From Clostridia bacterium (lineage in GTDB: Bacteria > Bacillota > Clostridia > Clostridiales > Clostridiaceae): a DNA stretch of 32,133 nucleotides. The notes under the pieces are model-generated. The model was not told where the DNA came from and ran no database searches. It worked only from the letters and a program-made list of their open reading frames with translations. The stretch lies in the NCBI GenBank assembly GCA_009930125.1, contig RZYZ01000003.1, positions 1-32,133 of the forward strand, given 5' to 3'. Both the position numbers and the translations under genes were made by a program. Each line of letters begins with the position of its first letter. Within the stretch, counting starts at the first letter, position 1. Shown piece by piece: positions 1 through 6,967 of the stretch.

Positions 1-1
1 G

Positions 2-367
2 TCCAGTATGGTCCGTGCGTTCATGACACCAACCCCGACCAATTTCATCTTCTGGAATCCCATCATCTCCATTGGTGTGCGAATTCTCATTGGTGTGGTT
101 GCGGGGTATGTGTACAGGGCACTGAAAAACAGAAACTACGGGATTGCCGTATCCGCTGTTGCGGGATCGCTGACCAACACCATTGGTGTTCTTGGTCTTG
201 CCTACGTGTTCTATCTTTCCAGATATGCAGCAGGATTAGGCATCTCGGAAGCCGCAGCAACCACTTTTATTCTATCCATAGTGGGTACCAATGGCGTGCC
301 GGAAGCGATTATATCCGCGCTCATCACAGTGCCGGTAATAGCCGCCTACAGAAAAATGAAAAAATAG
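2..367 (+). CDS. ECF transporter S component, 3' fragment (5' end outside window)
   Basis: The reading frame is open to the left edge, so the gene starts upstream and only about 121 C-terminal residues are present. They are very hydrophobic with several membrane spans. The pattern of an aromatic-rich NP segment (FWNPIISIGVRILIGVVAGY), a later LTNTIGVLGLAYVFY helix, a TNGVPEAIISALI helix and a short basic tail (YRKMKK) is typical of substrate-binding S components of energy-coupling factor importers, which take up vitamins or related micronutrients together with a shared EcfA/A'/T module. The substrate cannot be told from this part, and no ATPase or T component lies next to it, as is usual for group II systems. 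A hairpin terminator follows directly. The family call is from recognition of the sequence pattern; the substrate is unknown. Confidence 0.75.
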   Translation, partial: SSMVRAFMTPTPTNFIFWNPIISIGVRILIGVVAGYVYRALKNRNYGIAVSAVAGSLTNTIGVLGLAYVFYLSRYAAGLGISEAAATTFILSIVGTNGVPEAIISALITVPVIAAYRKMKK

Positions 368-375
368 ATATACTA

Positions 376-406
376 AAAGGAGATGGTTACCCATCTCCTT
401 TGTTTT
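376..406 (+). terminator. Intrinsic terminator after the ECF S component
   Basis: An 11-bp perfect stem (376-386 with 391-401, AAAGGAGATGG pairing with CCATCTCCTTT) with a 4-nt loop is followed by a short T-rich tail. It lies 8 bases after the stop codon and 20 bases before the end of the convergent gene, so it may serve both. Confidence 0.8.
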
Positions 407-427
407 ATAGGTTATTTCAGCAGTTCA

Positions 428-1981
428 TCACAGTCTCTTATAGTCCACATGCTCTTCAAGAACTTCTTTGTCGCTGTATAGATAGTCTTCATCCAGCACC
501 AGGCTCGAATCTTTCTCCACCGGACTCTCATCTTCAGTCAGGAACAGCACGGAATAATCCAGGCTTAAATCCTTGAAGAATAGGATTCCGTGTTTCTTGT
601 CCTTGGCGATCTTCACAAACAGTTTGCCTGTATAGGTTTCACCAGGTTTTACGATTACTCTTCCAAGAGTGGTTCCATCTTCATGTTTTGCCATGATGTG
701 CACTGAGCGTTTGGCTATGTCAAACAGCTGAAGCTGCATGGGATTAAAGGAATAATCCTCACTTCCTCTGTTGTGGACGGTGACCTTGTATTCAACCAGT
801 TCCTCTTTTTCATCCACATCCGGTTTTTCCGGCATGATTTTTGCCTTGGCATTCTCAGCCAGATGTTTCATCTTGTCTTTAAGTCCTTCCGCATTTTCTT
901 CCACATCATCAATGATTTCCTGTGCGCCGAACGGCTCATCCACAAAGTTATCATTCTCCGGTTCAAATGCATCTTCATCATCAAAAGCCATGTCATTCTT
1001 CATGAATCCATCGGTTTTTTCTTCGATGTCATCAGCAGTGGATGCAACCTTGCTCTTGAGATCTTCGAATTTTTTCTTGGCTTCATCGGATTTGTCTCTG
1101 ATTTCCTCCTGAACCTCTTCCACGACTTCATTCACATCATTCTGCTTTTTGAACCCTTCGAGTTTTTCTTCCGCTTCGCTCTTCAGATCAGCCGCTTTAC
1201 GCTTCACATTAGGTGCGATTTCCTGGTCAACCTTAGACTTTGCAGCTTCGATCTTATCTTCAGCAAGATCCTTGATCTCTACATATTTGTCCTTTGCCTC
1301 CATGCTGCCAAGTTTTGTCTGAAGTTTACCCTCTTCGATTTTGGTGCGAAGCTTTTCTCTTACAGCTTCCGTCTTCTCCATAACCGCTTTCTTGAGATCC
1401 AGATCAGCTACAGGCTCACCATCCTCATCCGGGTTAAAAGTGAAGTCACTGGATGGATTGGATATATTCACGACAATATCATCAATCACAGCATTGGTTC
1501 CGGCCTTGTAGACCTTTTTAGGTGTCACTTTCATGGGCTCCATGAATCCGTCTGTTTCAGATTCGATTTCATCTAGATCAAGTTCTGCCCATCTGGTCAG
1601 CTTTTCGGAATACTCCTTCTTCAGATTCTCATTTTTGATCTTGTTCTTCTTGTACAGTGCATACGCTGCTGCAGCTGCCGCAACGACGGCTACACCTGCA
1701 ACGATCTTGCCGGTATTCTTCTTGCCGTTTCTGCTGTCCAGCTTATTACTCACTTCTTTGCTGCTGTTTTTCGCAAAGCTCACAGCATCTTCCTTTACGC
1801 TGTCTTTCTTCTCAAAGAGCTGCTGCGCACTCTGGCTTCCCTTGTCCATGATGTTTGCCAGGGATTCCTTCAGATCTGAAGTGGCATCTTTCACTTTCGG
1901 AATCATATCCTTCGCCATTCCTTCGCCTTTTTTCACTAGTTCTTCGCTCTTTTTTACCATTTTATCCATTTCAAATTTCAT
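428..1981 (-). CDS. Membrane-anchored helical (YtxH/apolipoprotein-like) protein with C-terminal beta domain, unknown function
   Basis: A 517-residue protein. The ATG at 1981 was chosen over an upstream in-frame start because AGGAGGG lies 8 bases before it (1990-1996). Residues 1-85 are charged and helical. Residues 90-110 form one Ala/Val-rich membrane span followed by KKNKIK, so most of the protein is probably cytoplasmic. Long Lys/Glu amphipathic helices fill about 195-325 and 355-385, resembling YtxH-type stress proteins. The last 120 residues look like a beta domain (VEYKVTVHNRGSEDYSFNP, then GRVIVKPGETYTGKLFV) reminiscent of DUF4352-type immunoglobulin-like folds. Two motifs occur twice: TDGFM at 144-148 and 323-327, and a beta-strand ending in FNP at about 182 and 412. 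No known function. The helical/membrane description is clear; any role in envelope stress is only a guess. Confidence 0.7.
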   Translation of the reverse strand: MKFEMDKMVKKSEELVKKGEGMAKDMIPKVKDATSDLKESLANIMDKGSQSAQQLFEKKDSVKEDAVSFAKNSSKEVSNKLDSRNGKKNTGKIVAGVAVVAAAAAAYALYKKNKIKNENLKKEYSEKLTRWAELDLDEIESETDGFMEPMKVTPKKVYKAGTNAVIDDIVVNISNPSSDFTFNPDEDGEPVADLDLKKAVMEKTEAVREKLRTKIEEGKLQTKLGSMEAKDKYVEIKDLAEDKIEAAKSKVDQEIAPNVKRKAADLKSEAEEKLEGFKKQNDVNEVVEEVQEEIRDKSDEAKKKFEDLKSKVASTADDIEEKTDGFMKNDMAFDDEDAFEPENDNFVDEPFGAQEIIDDVEENAEGLKDKMKHLAENAKAKIMPEKPDVDEKEELVEYKVTVHNRGSEDYSFNPMQLQLFDIAKRSVHIMAKHEDGTTLGRVIVKPGETYTGKLFVKIAKDKKHGILFFKDLSLDYSVLFLTEDESPVEKDSSLVLDEDYLYSDKEVLEEHVDYKRL

Positions 1982-2023
1982 AGGATGTTCCCTCCTGTTT
2001 ATTGTAAATTCAGTCTTTAACCC

Positions 2024-2029
2024 ATTATA
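2024..2029 (-). promoter_or_regulatory. -10 box of the membrane-anchored helical protein gene
   Basis: Read on the minus strand this is TATAAT, about 43 bases upstream of the ATG at 1981. No good -35 hexamer is seen at the expected distance. The 332-bp divergent gap between 1981 and 2314 is AT-rich and contains a loose repeat (ATTGTTAATA followed by ACTTTT near 2065 and again near 2214), with no further gene. Confidence 0.5.
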
Positions 2030-2252
2030 CATTCAATACTTTAAATATTCAGTAATCGATAGAATTGTTAATACACTTTTTACACCACGGTCACGGTTTA
2101 TCAGTTAAATAGCATATTATAGAGCTTTATATCCACTTTTATGTTTATTTATATCTTTAATTTGCAGGCACAACGAACCCTCTATGATTTGCTTTTACAC
2201 CATTCCATAGGATTGTTAATAGACTTTTATCAATTTAAACAGGCACTGATGA

Positions 2253-2281
2253 TTATCATTTTTCTTTTTTTACCTTATAAT
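2253..2281 (+). promoter_or_regulatory. Promoter of the alpha/beta hydrolase gene
   Basis: TTATCA (2253-2258, 4 of 6 to TTGACA), a 17-bp spacer and a perfect TATAAT (2276-2281). Transcription would begin near 2288, leaving a short leader with GGAGGTG at 2301-2307. Confidence 0.6.
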
Positions 2282-2313
2282 GGTCATATAAGTAAACATT
2301 GGAGGTGTTTTTA

Positions 2314-3249
2314 ATGAAGTATATTCCATACATCCTCCTGGGTATTGTCATTTTAGCTATAGTGTATTTTCTTGCAGTGATTACTCGTTATGTAAACCGC
2401 ATCTTATACCCGAAAACGAAAACCTATGACATGGCCAAGGAGAAAATCCGAAAGCAGGGATATTTTCCCGAAGAATACATCGACTCCCTATCCTACGAAC
2501 CACTGAACCTGAAATCTCCCTATGGATACATGATCAATGGCAGACTCTATCCCAATGATTCCGACAAATATGTCATCATCGTCCATGGAATCACCATGAA
2601 CCTCTACGGAGCACTGAAATATCTGCCTTTCTTCTATAAGAAAGGGTTCAATGTTGTCGTATTCGATCTTAGAAACCATGGAGAAACCGGTGGGGACAAT
2701 ACCACCTATGGCTATTTTGAAAAGTGGGATCTGAAAACCGTAACAGATTACCTGTTCAAAAAATTCGGAGACGGCATCAGTGTAGGCCTTCATGGAGAGT
2801 CCATGGGCGGAACCATTTCCATGCTCAACATGGCCATGGACAAGCGAATCCGATATGGCATCATAGACTGCGCATTCTCAGACCTTCCTGAACTTCTGCT
2901 ATTGAAATTAAGACAGGACACGAGAGTCCACAGCAAAAAGCTCATCAATCTCGTGAACCTCTTCATCAAGATCAGAGCCGGATTCTCCATAGAAGATGTT
3001 TCCCCTCTGAAAGAACTTCCCACCATCAGCCAGCCGATTCTCTTCATTCACGGTGCAAAGGATGACTATGTGCCCGCTGCGATGACGAAAGCCATGTACT
3101 CCTTCAAAATGGATAAGAAGTTCATGTATATCGCTGAAGATGGCGAACATGGAACTTCCATGGCAACCTCTCCTGATGCATACGATGAAAAGGTCACAGA
3201 TTTTCTGAATGAAGTCTATCCCGATGAACATTTTAATATAGGACATTGA
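2314..3249 (+). CDS. Membrane-anchored alpha/beta hydrolase (serine esterase/peptidase-like)
   Basis: A 311-residue protein. The ATG at 2314 sits 7-8 bases after GGAGGTG; the in-frame TTG five codons earlier overlaps that site and is rejected. Residues 4-24 form an N-terminal membrane anchor, so the catalytic domain is probably outside the cytoplasmic membrane. The fold is shown by VIIVHGITMN (oxyanion strand, about 87-96), VVVFDLRNHGETGG (about 114-127), the nucleophile elbow HGESMGG with Ser163, the acid in FIHGAKDDYVP (Asp250 or Asp251) and a histidine in GEHGTS (His279). This is the usual Ser-Asp-His triad. Length and layout match the Firmicute 'alpha/beta hydrolase' family related to YqkD/FrsA-like proteins. 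The substrate is unknown. It is a single-gene unit with its own promoter and terminator. Confidence 0.85.
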   Translation: MKYIPYILLGIVILAIVYFLAVITRYVNRILYPKTKTYDMAKEKIRKQGYFPEEYIDSLSYEPLNLKSPYGYMINGRLYPNDSDKYVIIVHGITMNLYGALKYLPFFYKKGFNVVVFDLRNHGETGGDNTTYGYFEKWDLKTVTDYLFKKFGDGISVGLHGESMGGTISMLNMAMDKRIRYGIIDCAFSDLPELLLLKLRQDTRVHSKKLINLVNLFIKIRAGFSIEDVSPLKELPTISQPILFIHGAKDDYVPAAMTKAMYSFKMDKKFMYIAEDGEHGTSMATSPDAYDEKVTDFLNEVYPDEHFNIGH

Positions 3250-3263
3250 TATGATTCCTATGC

Positions 3264-3302
3264 AGGCAGGTCACACGTGACCTGCCTTTCTGCTGTTTTT
3301 TT
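3264..3302 (+). terminator. Intrinsic terminator after the alpha/beta hydrolase
   Basis: A 10-bp perfect stem (AGGCAGGTCA at 3264-3273 with its complement at 3278-3287) is followed by TTCTGC and a run of seven T. It closes the hydrolase gene before the dinB promoter. Confidence 0.8.
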
Positions 3303-3380
3303 CTAGCGGATCGTCCTTGATTCACAGTACTTCTTCCCCTCTCTTCTTGATTTTAGACCAAAGGATGTCCATTTAGGGTA

Positions 3381-3432
3381 TTCACTTAGAACGGTTGTTC
3401 TGTTATAATTGCATTATAAAGAATGTATGTTC
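3381..3432 (+). promoter_or_regulatory. SOS promoter of dinB with two LexA boxes
   Basis: TTCACT (3381-3386), a 17-bp spacer and perfect TATAAT (3404-3409) form the promoter. Inside the spacer lies GAACGGTTGTTC (3389-3400), an exact match to the Gram-positive LexA (Cheo) box GAAC-N4-GTTC. A second site, GAATGTATGTTC (3421-3432), has one half-site mismatch and starts 32 bp, about three helical turns, downstream near the start of transcription. LexA bound here would block RNA polymerase. Confidence 0.85.
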
Positions 3433-3465
3433 TAATTTTGTTAAAGAAGTATAGGTGAATTTGAA

Positions 3466-4710
3466 ATGGAAAATATCATTTTTCATGTGGACGTGAACTC
3501 CGCTTATCTTTCCTGGAATGCCATCTGGGATCTTCAGCACGGGAAAACCCTGGATCTTCGAACGGTACCTTCCATTGTGGGAGGCGACCCGGAAAGCCGT
3601 CACGGAATCGTCCTCGCAAAATCCATTCCCAGCAAGAAATATGGCATCAAGACCGGAGAAACCCTTTTTTCAGCCCTCATGAAGTGTCCCGAGCTGAAAA
3701 TCGTTCCACCCAGATACAGTATGTATCTGAAAGCCAGTGATGCTATGGTGGAAATTCTGCGTGAATATTCCCCGCTCATAGAGCGCTATTCCATCGACGA
3801 GTGCTTTCTGGATATGAGACACCTGACAAGAGAAAACGCCGTAGAGACTGCCCTGTCCCTGAAAAACAGGATCCATGAGGAACTGGGCTTCACTGTCAAT
3901 GTGGGGATTTCCACAGGGAAGCTTCTGGCAAAGATGGCCTCCGACTTCAAAAAGCCCGATCAGGTTCATACCCTCTATCAGGAAGAGGTCCCGAAGAAAA
4001 TGTGGCCCCTGCCCGTTCAGGACATGTTTATGGTCGGCTCCCGTACCACGGAAAAACTGAAGAAAATGAATATCACAACCATAGGAGATCTGGCCAAAGC
4101 GGATCCCAGGTTTCTTCATGAGAAATTCAAGAAGTATGGTTATATGATTTCCTGCTACGCCCGAGGAATAGACTCTGCCACTGTGAAGAATGAGGGTACC
4201 GTGGAAATGAAGGGAATGGGAAATTCCACGACCCTCCCCTTTGATTTCACGGATCGGATTTCCTGTCACAATGTGCTCCTCTCCATAGGAGAAACACTGG
4301 TCCCCAGACTGAGAGAAGCCGGAAAGCTTGTGAAAACCGTATCCATTCATATTCGCAGCAGTGATTTCACTTCTTTCTCCATGCAGAAGACCCTCCCCTT
4401 CGCCTCGGATTCCACCAGTCTGCTCATGGCTGCAGCCTGTGAACTGTTTGATGAAATCTGGAACGAAGAGCCGGTCAGGCATCTGGGGATCTCTTTCTCC
4501 CAGCTGAAGGAGAAGGACATCCAGCAGCTTTCTTTCTTTAAAGACAGCCGGGCTGAGAAAATGAATCGCATGGATCAGGTCATTGATATGGTGAGAAAGA
4601 ATTTCGGCGATGATTCCCTCATACGAGCCACCTTCATCAATTCTCCAGTCAAAGCGTTTTCTGGAGGCGTGGTGGAAAAAGACTATATTTTCATGAACAG
4701 TCACTTATGA
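3466..4710 (+). CDS. dinB: DNA polymerase IV (Y-family translesion polymerase)
   Basis: A 414-residue DinB-type polymerase that copies past damaged bases. The catalytic acidic residues are Asp9 in IIFHVDVNSAYLSW and Asp111-Glu112 in RYSIDECFLDM, the family's SIDE motif; Tyr14 is the likely steric gate against ribonucleotides. A helix-hairpin-helix-like thumb follows (VGSRTTEKLKKMNITTIGDLAKADP, about 187-211), then the little-finger domain. The HVDVNSAYLSW form, with Asn in place of the second Asp of HVDMD, resembles the clostridial branch of the family. AGGTGA lies 7 bases before the ATG. The two upstream LexA boxes place it in the SOS regulon. The stop codon overlaps the ribosome-binding site of the next small gene, so the two are co-translated. 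Confidence 0.93.
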   Translation: MENIIFHVDVNSAYLSWNAIWDLQHGKTLDLRTVPSIVGGDPESRHGIVLAKSIPSKKYGIKTGETLFSALMKCPELKIVPPRYSMYLKASDAMVEILREYSPLIERYSIDECFLDMRHLTRENAVETALSLKNRIHEELGFTVNVGISTGKLLAKMASDFKKPDQVHTLYQEEVPKKMWPLPVQDMFMVGSRTTEKLKKMNITTIGDLAKADPRFLHEKFKKYGYMISCYARGIDSATVKNEGTVEMKGMGNSTTLPFDFTDRISCHNVLLSIGETLVPRLREAGKLVKTVSIHIRSSDFTSFSMQKTLPFASDSTSLLMAAACELFDEIWNEEPVRHLGISFSQLKEKDIQQLSFFKDSRAEKMNRMDQVIDMVRKNFGDDSLIRATFINSPVKAFSGGVVEKDYIFMNSHL

Positions 4711-4723
4711 GGAGGGAAACGGG

Positions 4724-4987
4724 ATGAAAGTACTGGCCAAACCCATAGAAATGATAGCCTGGTTTGATTTCAAGGGCCTGATCCACCCGATCCGATTCAG
4801 GCTCATCGATGAGGATGGGAAATACAGAACCATTTCCATCAAAAGCATCCAGGCACGGAAAAAGGAAAAGCTTGCAGGGAATCTGATGCAGGTTTTCCTC
4901 TGCCGAGGAATCGTCAACGAAAAGGAAGTGCTTTTTGAACTGAAGTATGAGAAAGACACGGACCAGTGGACACTATTCAAAATGTGA
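4724..4987 (+). CDS. Small conserved-looking protein co-transcribed with dinB, unknown function
   Basis: An 87-residue basic protein with no membrane span or signal peptide. Alternating hydrophobic and charged residues (IAWFDFKGLIHPIRFRLIDEDGK, then VLFELKYEKDTDQWTLFKM) suggest a small beta-barrel. A strong GAGGAGGG (4709-4716) overlaps the dinB stop codon and is 7-8 bases from the ATG, so it is made from the SOS-induced dinB transcript. I believe similar small genes follow dinB in other Clostridia, which would suggest a damage-related job, but I cannot check that here. No function is assigned. Confidence 0.75.
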   Translation: MKVLAKPIEMIAWFDFKGLIHPIRFRLIDEDGKYRTISIKSIQARKKEKLAGNLMQVFLCRGIVNEKEVLFELKYEKDTDQWTLFKM

Positions 4988-5009
4988 AAAGAGGAATCCG
5001 GCCCATAAG

Positions 5010-5040
5010 AAAAGACTGTCATCAAAGGTGACAGTCTTTT
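5010..5040. terminator. Bidirectional terminator between the dinB operon and the C39-like peptidase gene
   Basis: A 12-bp perfect stem (AAAAGACTGTCA at 5010-5021 with its complement at 5029-5040), A-rich on one side and T-rich on the other, lies between two convergent genes. Its GACTGTCA/TGACAGTC core recurs in the terminator at 6913-6938 on the other side of the peptidase gene. Confidence 0.8.
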
Positions 5041-5067
5041 CAGGTTCATTCAATATTCTACTGGATA

Positions 5068-6753
5068 TTATCTGACCACAATGGCATGATTTCTTATGTT
5101 ATAGGAATAAGCAAAACTTGGAATATCAACCCAGTATTCTCTTCTTCCATTCCATGACCATGGATCCGTTATTTTCAGCTTATTGGCTTCCGAATCATAT
5201 CCTGTGACCAGAACGGCATGATTGTTTCTCAGAAGAGACTGAATCTGCCCTTCCACATTGTACTTCACATAGACAGGCGCCTCTCTTCTCACGGTAAGAT
5301 AGACAACCACAGGGTTATCCGCGAGGATTTCTTTTTTGATGTCTTCCACCGTACTTCCACTGAAGTTCACGGTTCTTCCAGCGCCATAGGTGTTGCTGTA
5401 ATCTGTCAGTGCCTGAGGATAGATCGTCGTTCTTAAACTCAGGTCCTGTTTGTAGGGAGATCCCACAAATCCCTTGGCAGGGTTGGAGGAATGCTTTGGC
5501 ATCGCATCCAGGAACTGTCTGTAGGATACATCTCTGGCAATCCCTTTATACTGAAGTGCCATGAGAAGCGCAGTGGCTTCACACCCGACGGGTGCATAGA
5601 CAGGACTCAGCTGGCTGTGATAGGGAACGGTTATGCTCTTGTAGACTCCATTGACTTCCGTCAGATAATCTCCGGATGCCCAGCCTGTTTTTCCGTTGTA
5701 GACGATATTGTTCCATTTTCCTTCTGATCCGATGACTTCCACCACTGCACCCTGAGGAAGAACAAGCATGGATGCAAAGCTCGTGCCTGCACCTGCTCTC
5801 ATATGAAGGGCATGGGTGGTCTTCTTCTGTACCAGAGTCGGTGCTGGTGCTGGCTCTGATACAGGAGGTTCCTCAGTTTCAGCTGGAGGTGGTGCAGGAG
5901 TGTCTACCACTGGAGGTGCCTCTGGTTCCGTCACAGGAGCAGCTTTGATAAGCTTCAGATACTTCCCGGAAGCCCACCCGGTTTTGCCCTGATAAGTCAC
6001 CTTTTTCCATTCTCCATCCTCAACCAGTGTCACAGATGCGCCCTTGGGCATAACCATGACAGACGCATAGGTTTTCGCTGGTCCGGTTCTCATGTACAGA
6101 TTTCCAGTAGTCTCATAAATCGCCCCACCGACTGCAGGATCTGTTGCTGCTGGAGGCGCTTCTGAGGGCGGATCCACCGGCTGGCTTACGCTGACCTGGG
6201 TGAGATATTTCCCGGATGCCCATCCGGTTTTCCCGTTATAAGTGATTTTCTTCCATGCACCACCATCTTCAACGAGCGTCACCGTGGCGCCCTTGGGCAT
6301 GACAAGGATGGCCTTGTTGCTGGTTCCGGCTCCAGTTCTCATATAGAGATTCGCTGTAGTTTTCATGGTGGTTGCAGCAGGTGTGGACGGTGTCACCGGT
6401 GCCGGTGCAGGATCCACTGGTGCTGGCGCTGGTGCTGATGGAGCCTCCGCTCCAGGATTCTGCGCAGGATTGATCCATACGCCTGGTGCATTGACAGCTC
6501 TTGATATGTTGATCATTCCGTTATGAATCTTATAAACATAATAATTGCCTGGCTGATAGGTGGTTACGGAATTGATTTTTCTGGCTGCATTGACGCTGTC
6601 CATATAACCTGGAATTTTTTCCGAAACAGAATAAGTGCTGCCCACATCAGGTAGCGGATTGGCAAATACCGTGAAGGATGATGTGCTCATGGTTCCAACC
6701 AGAATGGTTGCACTGATTGCTGCAGTCAATTTTTTAGACATGGTTTTCTTCAA
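5068..6753 (-). CDS. Secreted triple-SH3b, C39-like cysteine peptidase
   Basis: A 561-residue exported protein. Residues 1-31 are a signal peptide (KK-rich start, hydrophobic core, FTVFA-NP cleavage). Residues 32-97 form a small unnamed domain (YSVSEKIPGYMDSVNAARKI...). Three bacterial SH3 domains follow at about 131-187, 213-268 and 311-367, each with N/ALxMRxGxGxS at the start and GKTGWASGxYL at the end, separated by Pro/Ala linkers. The C-terminal domain (about 370-561) is a C39-like peptidase: Cys391 in YAPVGCEAT, His512 in NNHAVLVTGYD and Asp530 in ITDPW form the papain-type triad. SH3b domains usually bind cell wall, so the protein is probably a surface-retained wall hydrolase or peptidase. 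The TTG at 6753 follows GGGGA by 7 bases; an ATG at 6741 is the alternative and keeps a signal peptide. Catalytic type is well supported, the substrate is not. Confidence 0.88.
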   Translation of the reverse strand: MKKTMSKKLTAAISATILVGTMSTSSFTVFANPLPDVGSTYSVSEKIPGYMDSVNAARKINSVTTYQPGNYYVYKIHNGMINISRAVNAPGVWINPAQNPGAEAPSAPAPAPVDPAPAPVTPSTPAATTMKTTANLYMRTGAGTSNKAILVMPKGATVTLVEDGGAWKKITYNGKTGWASGKYLTQVSVSQPVDPPSEAPPAATDPAVGGAIYETTGNLYMRTGPAKTYASVMVMPKGASVTLVEDGEWKKVTYQGKTGWASGKYLKLIKAAPVTEPEAPPVVDTPAPPPAETEEPPVSEPAPAPTLVQKKTTHALHMRAGAGTSFASMLVLPQGAVVEVIGSEGKWNNIVYNGKTGWASGDYLTEVNGVYKSITVPYHSQLSPVYAPVGCEATALLMALQYKGIARDVSYRQFLDAMPKHSSNPAKGFVGSPYKQDLSLRTTIYPQALTDYSNTYGAGRTVNFSGSTVEDIKKEILADNPVVVYLTVRREAPVYVKYNVEGQIQSLLRNNHAVLVTGYDSEANKLKITDPWSWNGRREYWVDIPSFAYSYNIRNHAIVVR

Positions 6754-6786
6754 TTGAATTCCCCATTTTTCACAATCTATTGCGTG

Positions 6787-6826
6787 ATCGTTTATACGTA
6801 AACGATTTCATGAAATAATTATATCA
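6787..6826 (-). promoter_or_regulatory. Promoter with 20-bp palindrome and cre-like site, C39-like peptidase gene
   Basis: On the minus strand a TGA-TATAAT extended -10 box covers 6818-6826. Just downstream, at the expected transcription start, lies a perfect 20-bp dyad (ATCGTTTA, TACG, TAAACGAT; 6787-6806). Overlapping it on the minus strand, TGAAATCGTTTACG (6797-6810) matches the CcpA cre consensus (TGWAANCGNTNWCA) at all but the last base. Either CcpA or another LacI-type repressor could bind here; this is inference from the motif. Confidence 0.5.
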
Positions 6827-6902
6827 TAGAAACTCTATACTGTACTATGAGTTTACCGGTATGATATGTAAAAATTGTTATAATTGCTATAGTAGGATTC
6901 AA

Positions 6903-6938
6903 TATAAATTGAAAGGACTGTCATTGCTGACAGTCCTT
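6903..6938 (-). terminator. Terminator of nifJ
   Basis: An 11-bp perfect stem (AAGGACTGTCA at 6913-6923 with its complement at 6928-6938), tetraloop TTGC, about 30 bases after the nifJ stop. On the minus strand the hairpin is followed by a moderately U-rich stretch. Confidence 0.65.
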
Positions 6939-6967
6939 CCTTTCTATTTCTGATATTCAGTTGATTC

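Noticed and set aside
773-1576. Long plus-strand open frame opposite the membrane-anchored helical protein gene
   Set aside because: No ribosome-binding site. The sequence is rich in Phe, Ile and Leu, as expected of the complement of Lys/Glu-rich coding DNA. The minus-strand gene has a clear start signal.
3670-4704. 344-codon minus-strand open frame inside dinB
   Set aside because: Fully antisense to a secure polymerase gene, with no start signal and no recognisable domain; a shadow of codon bias.
5068-6753. Bacteriocin-exporter type C39 peptidase or lantibiotic maturation
   Set aside because: The peptidase is a secreted SH3-linked single protein with a signal peptide; there is no ABC transporter domain and no peptide gene beside it.
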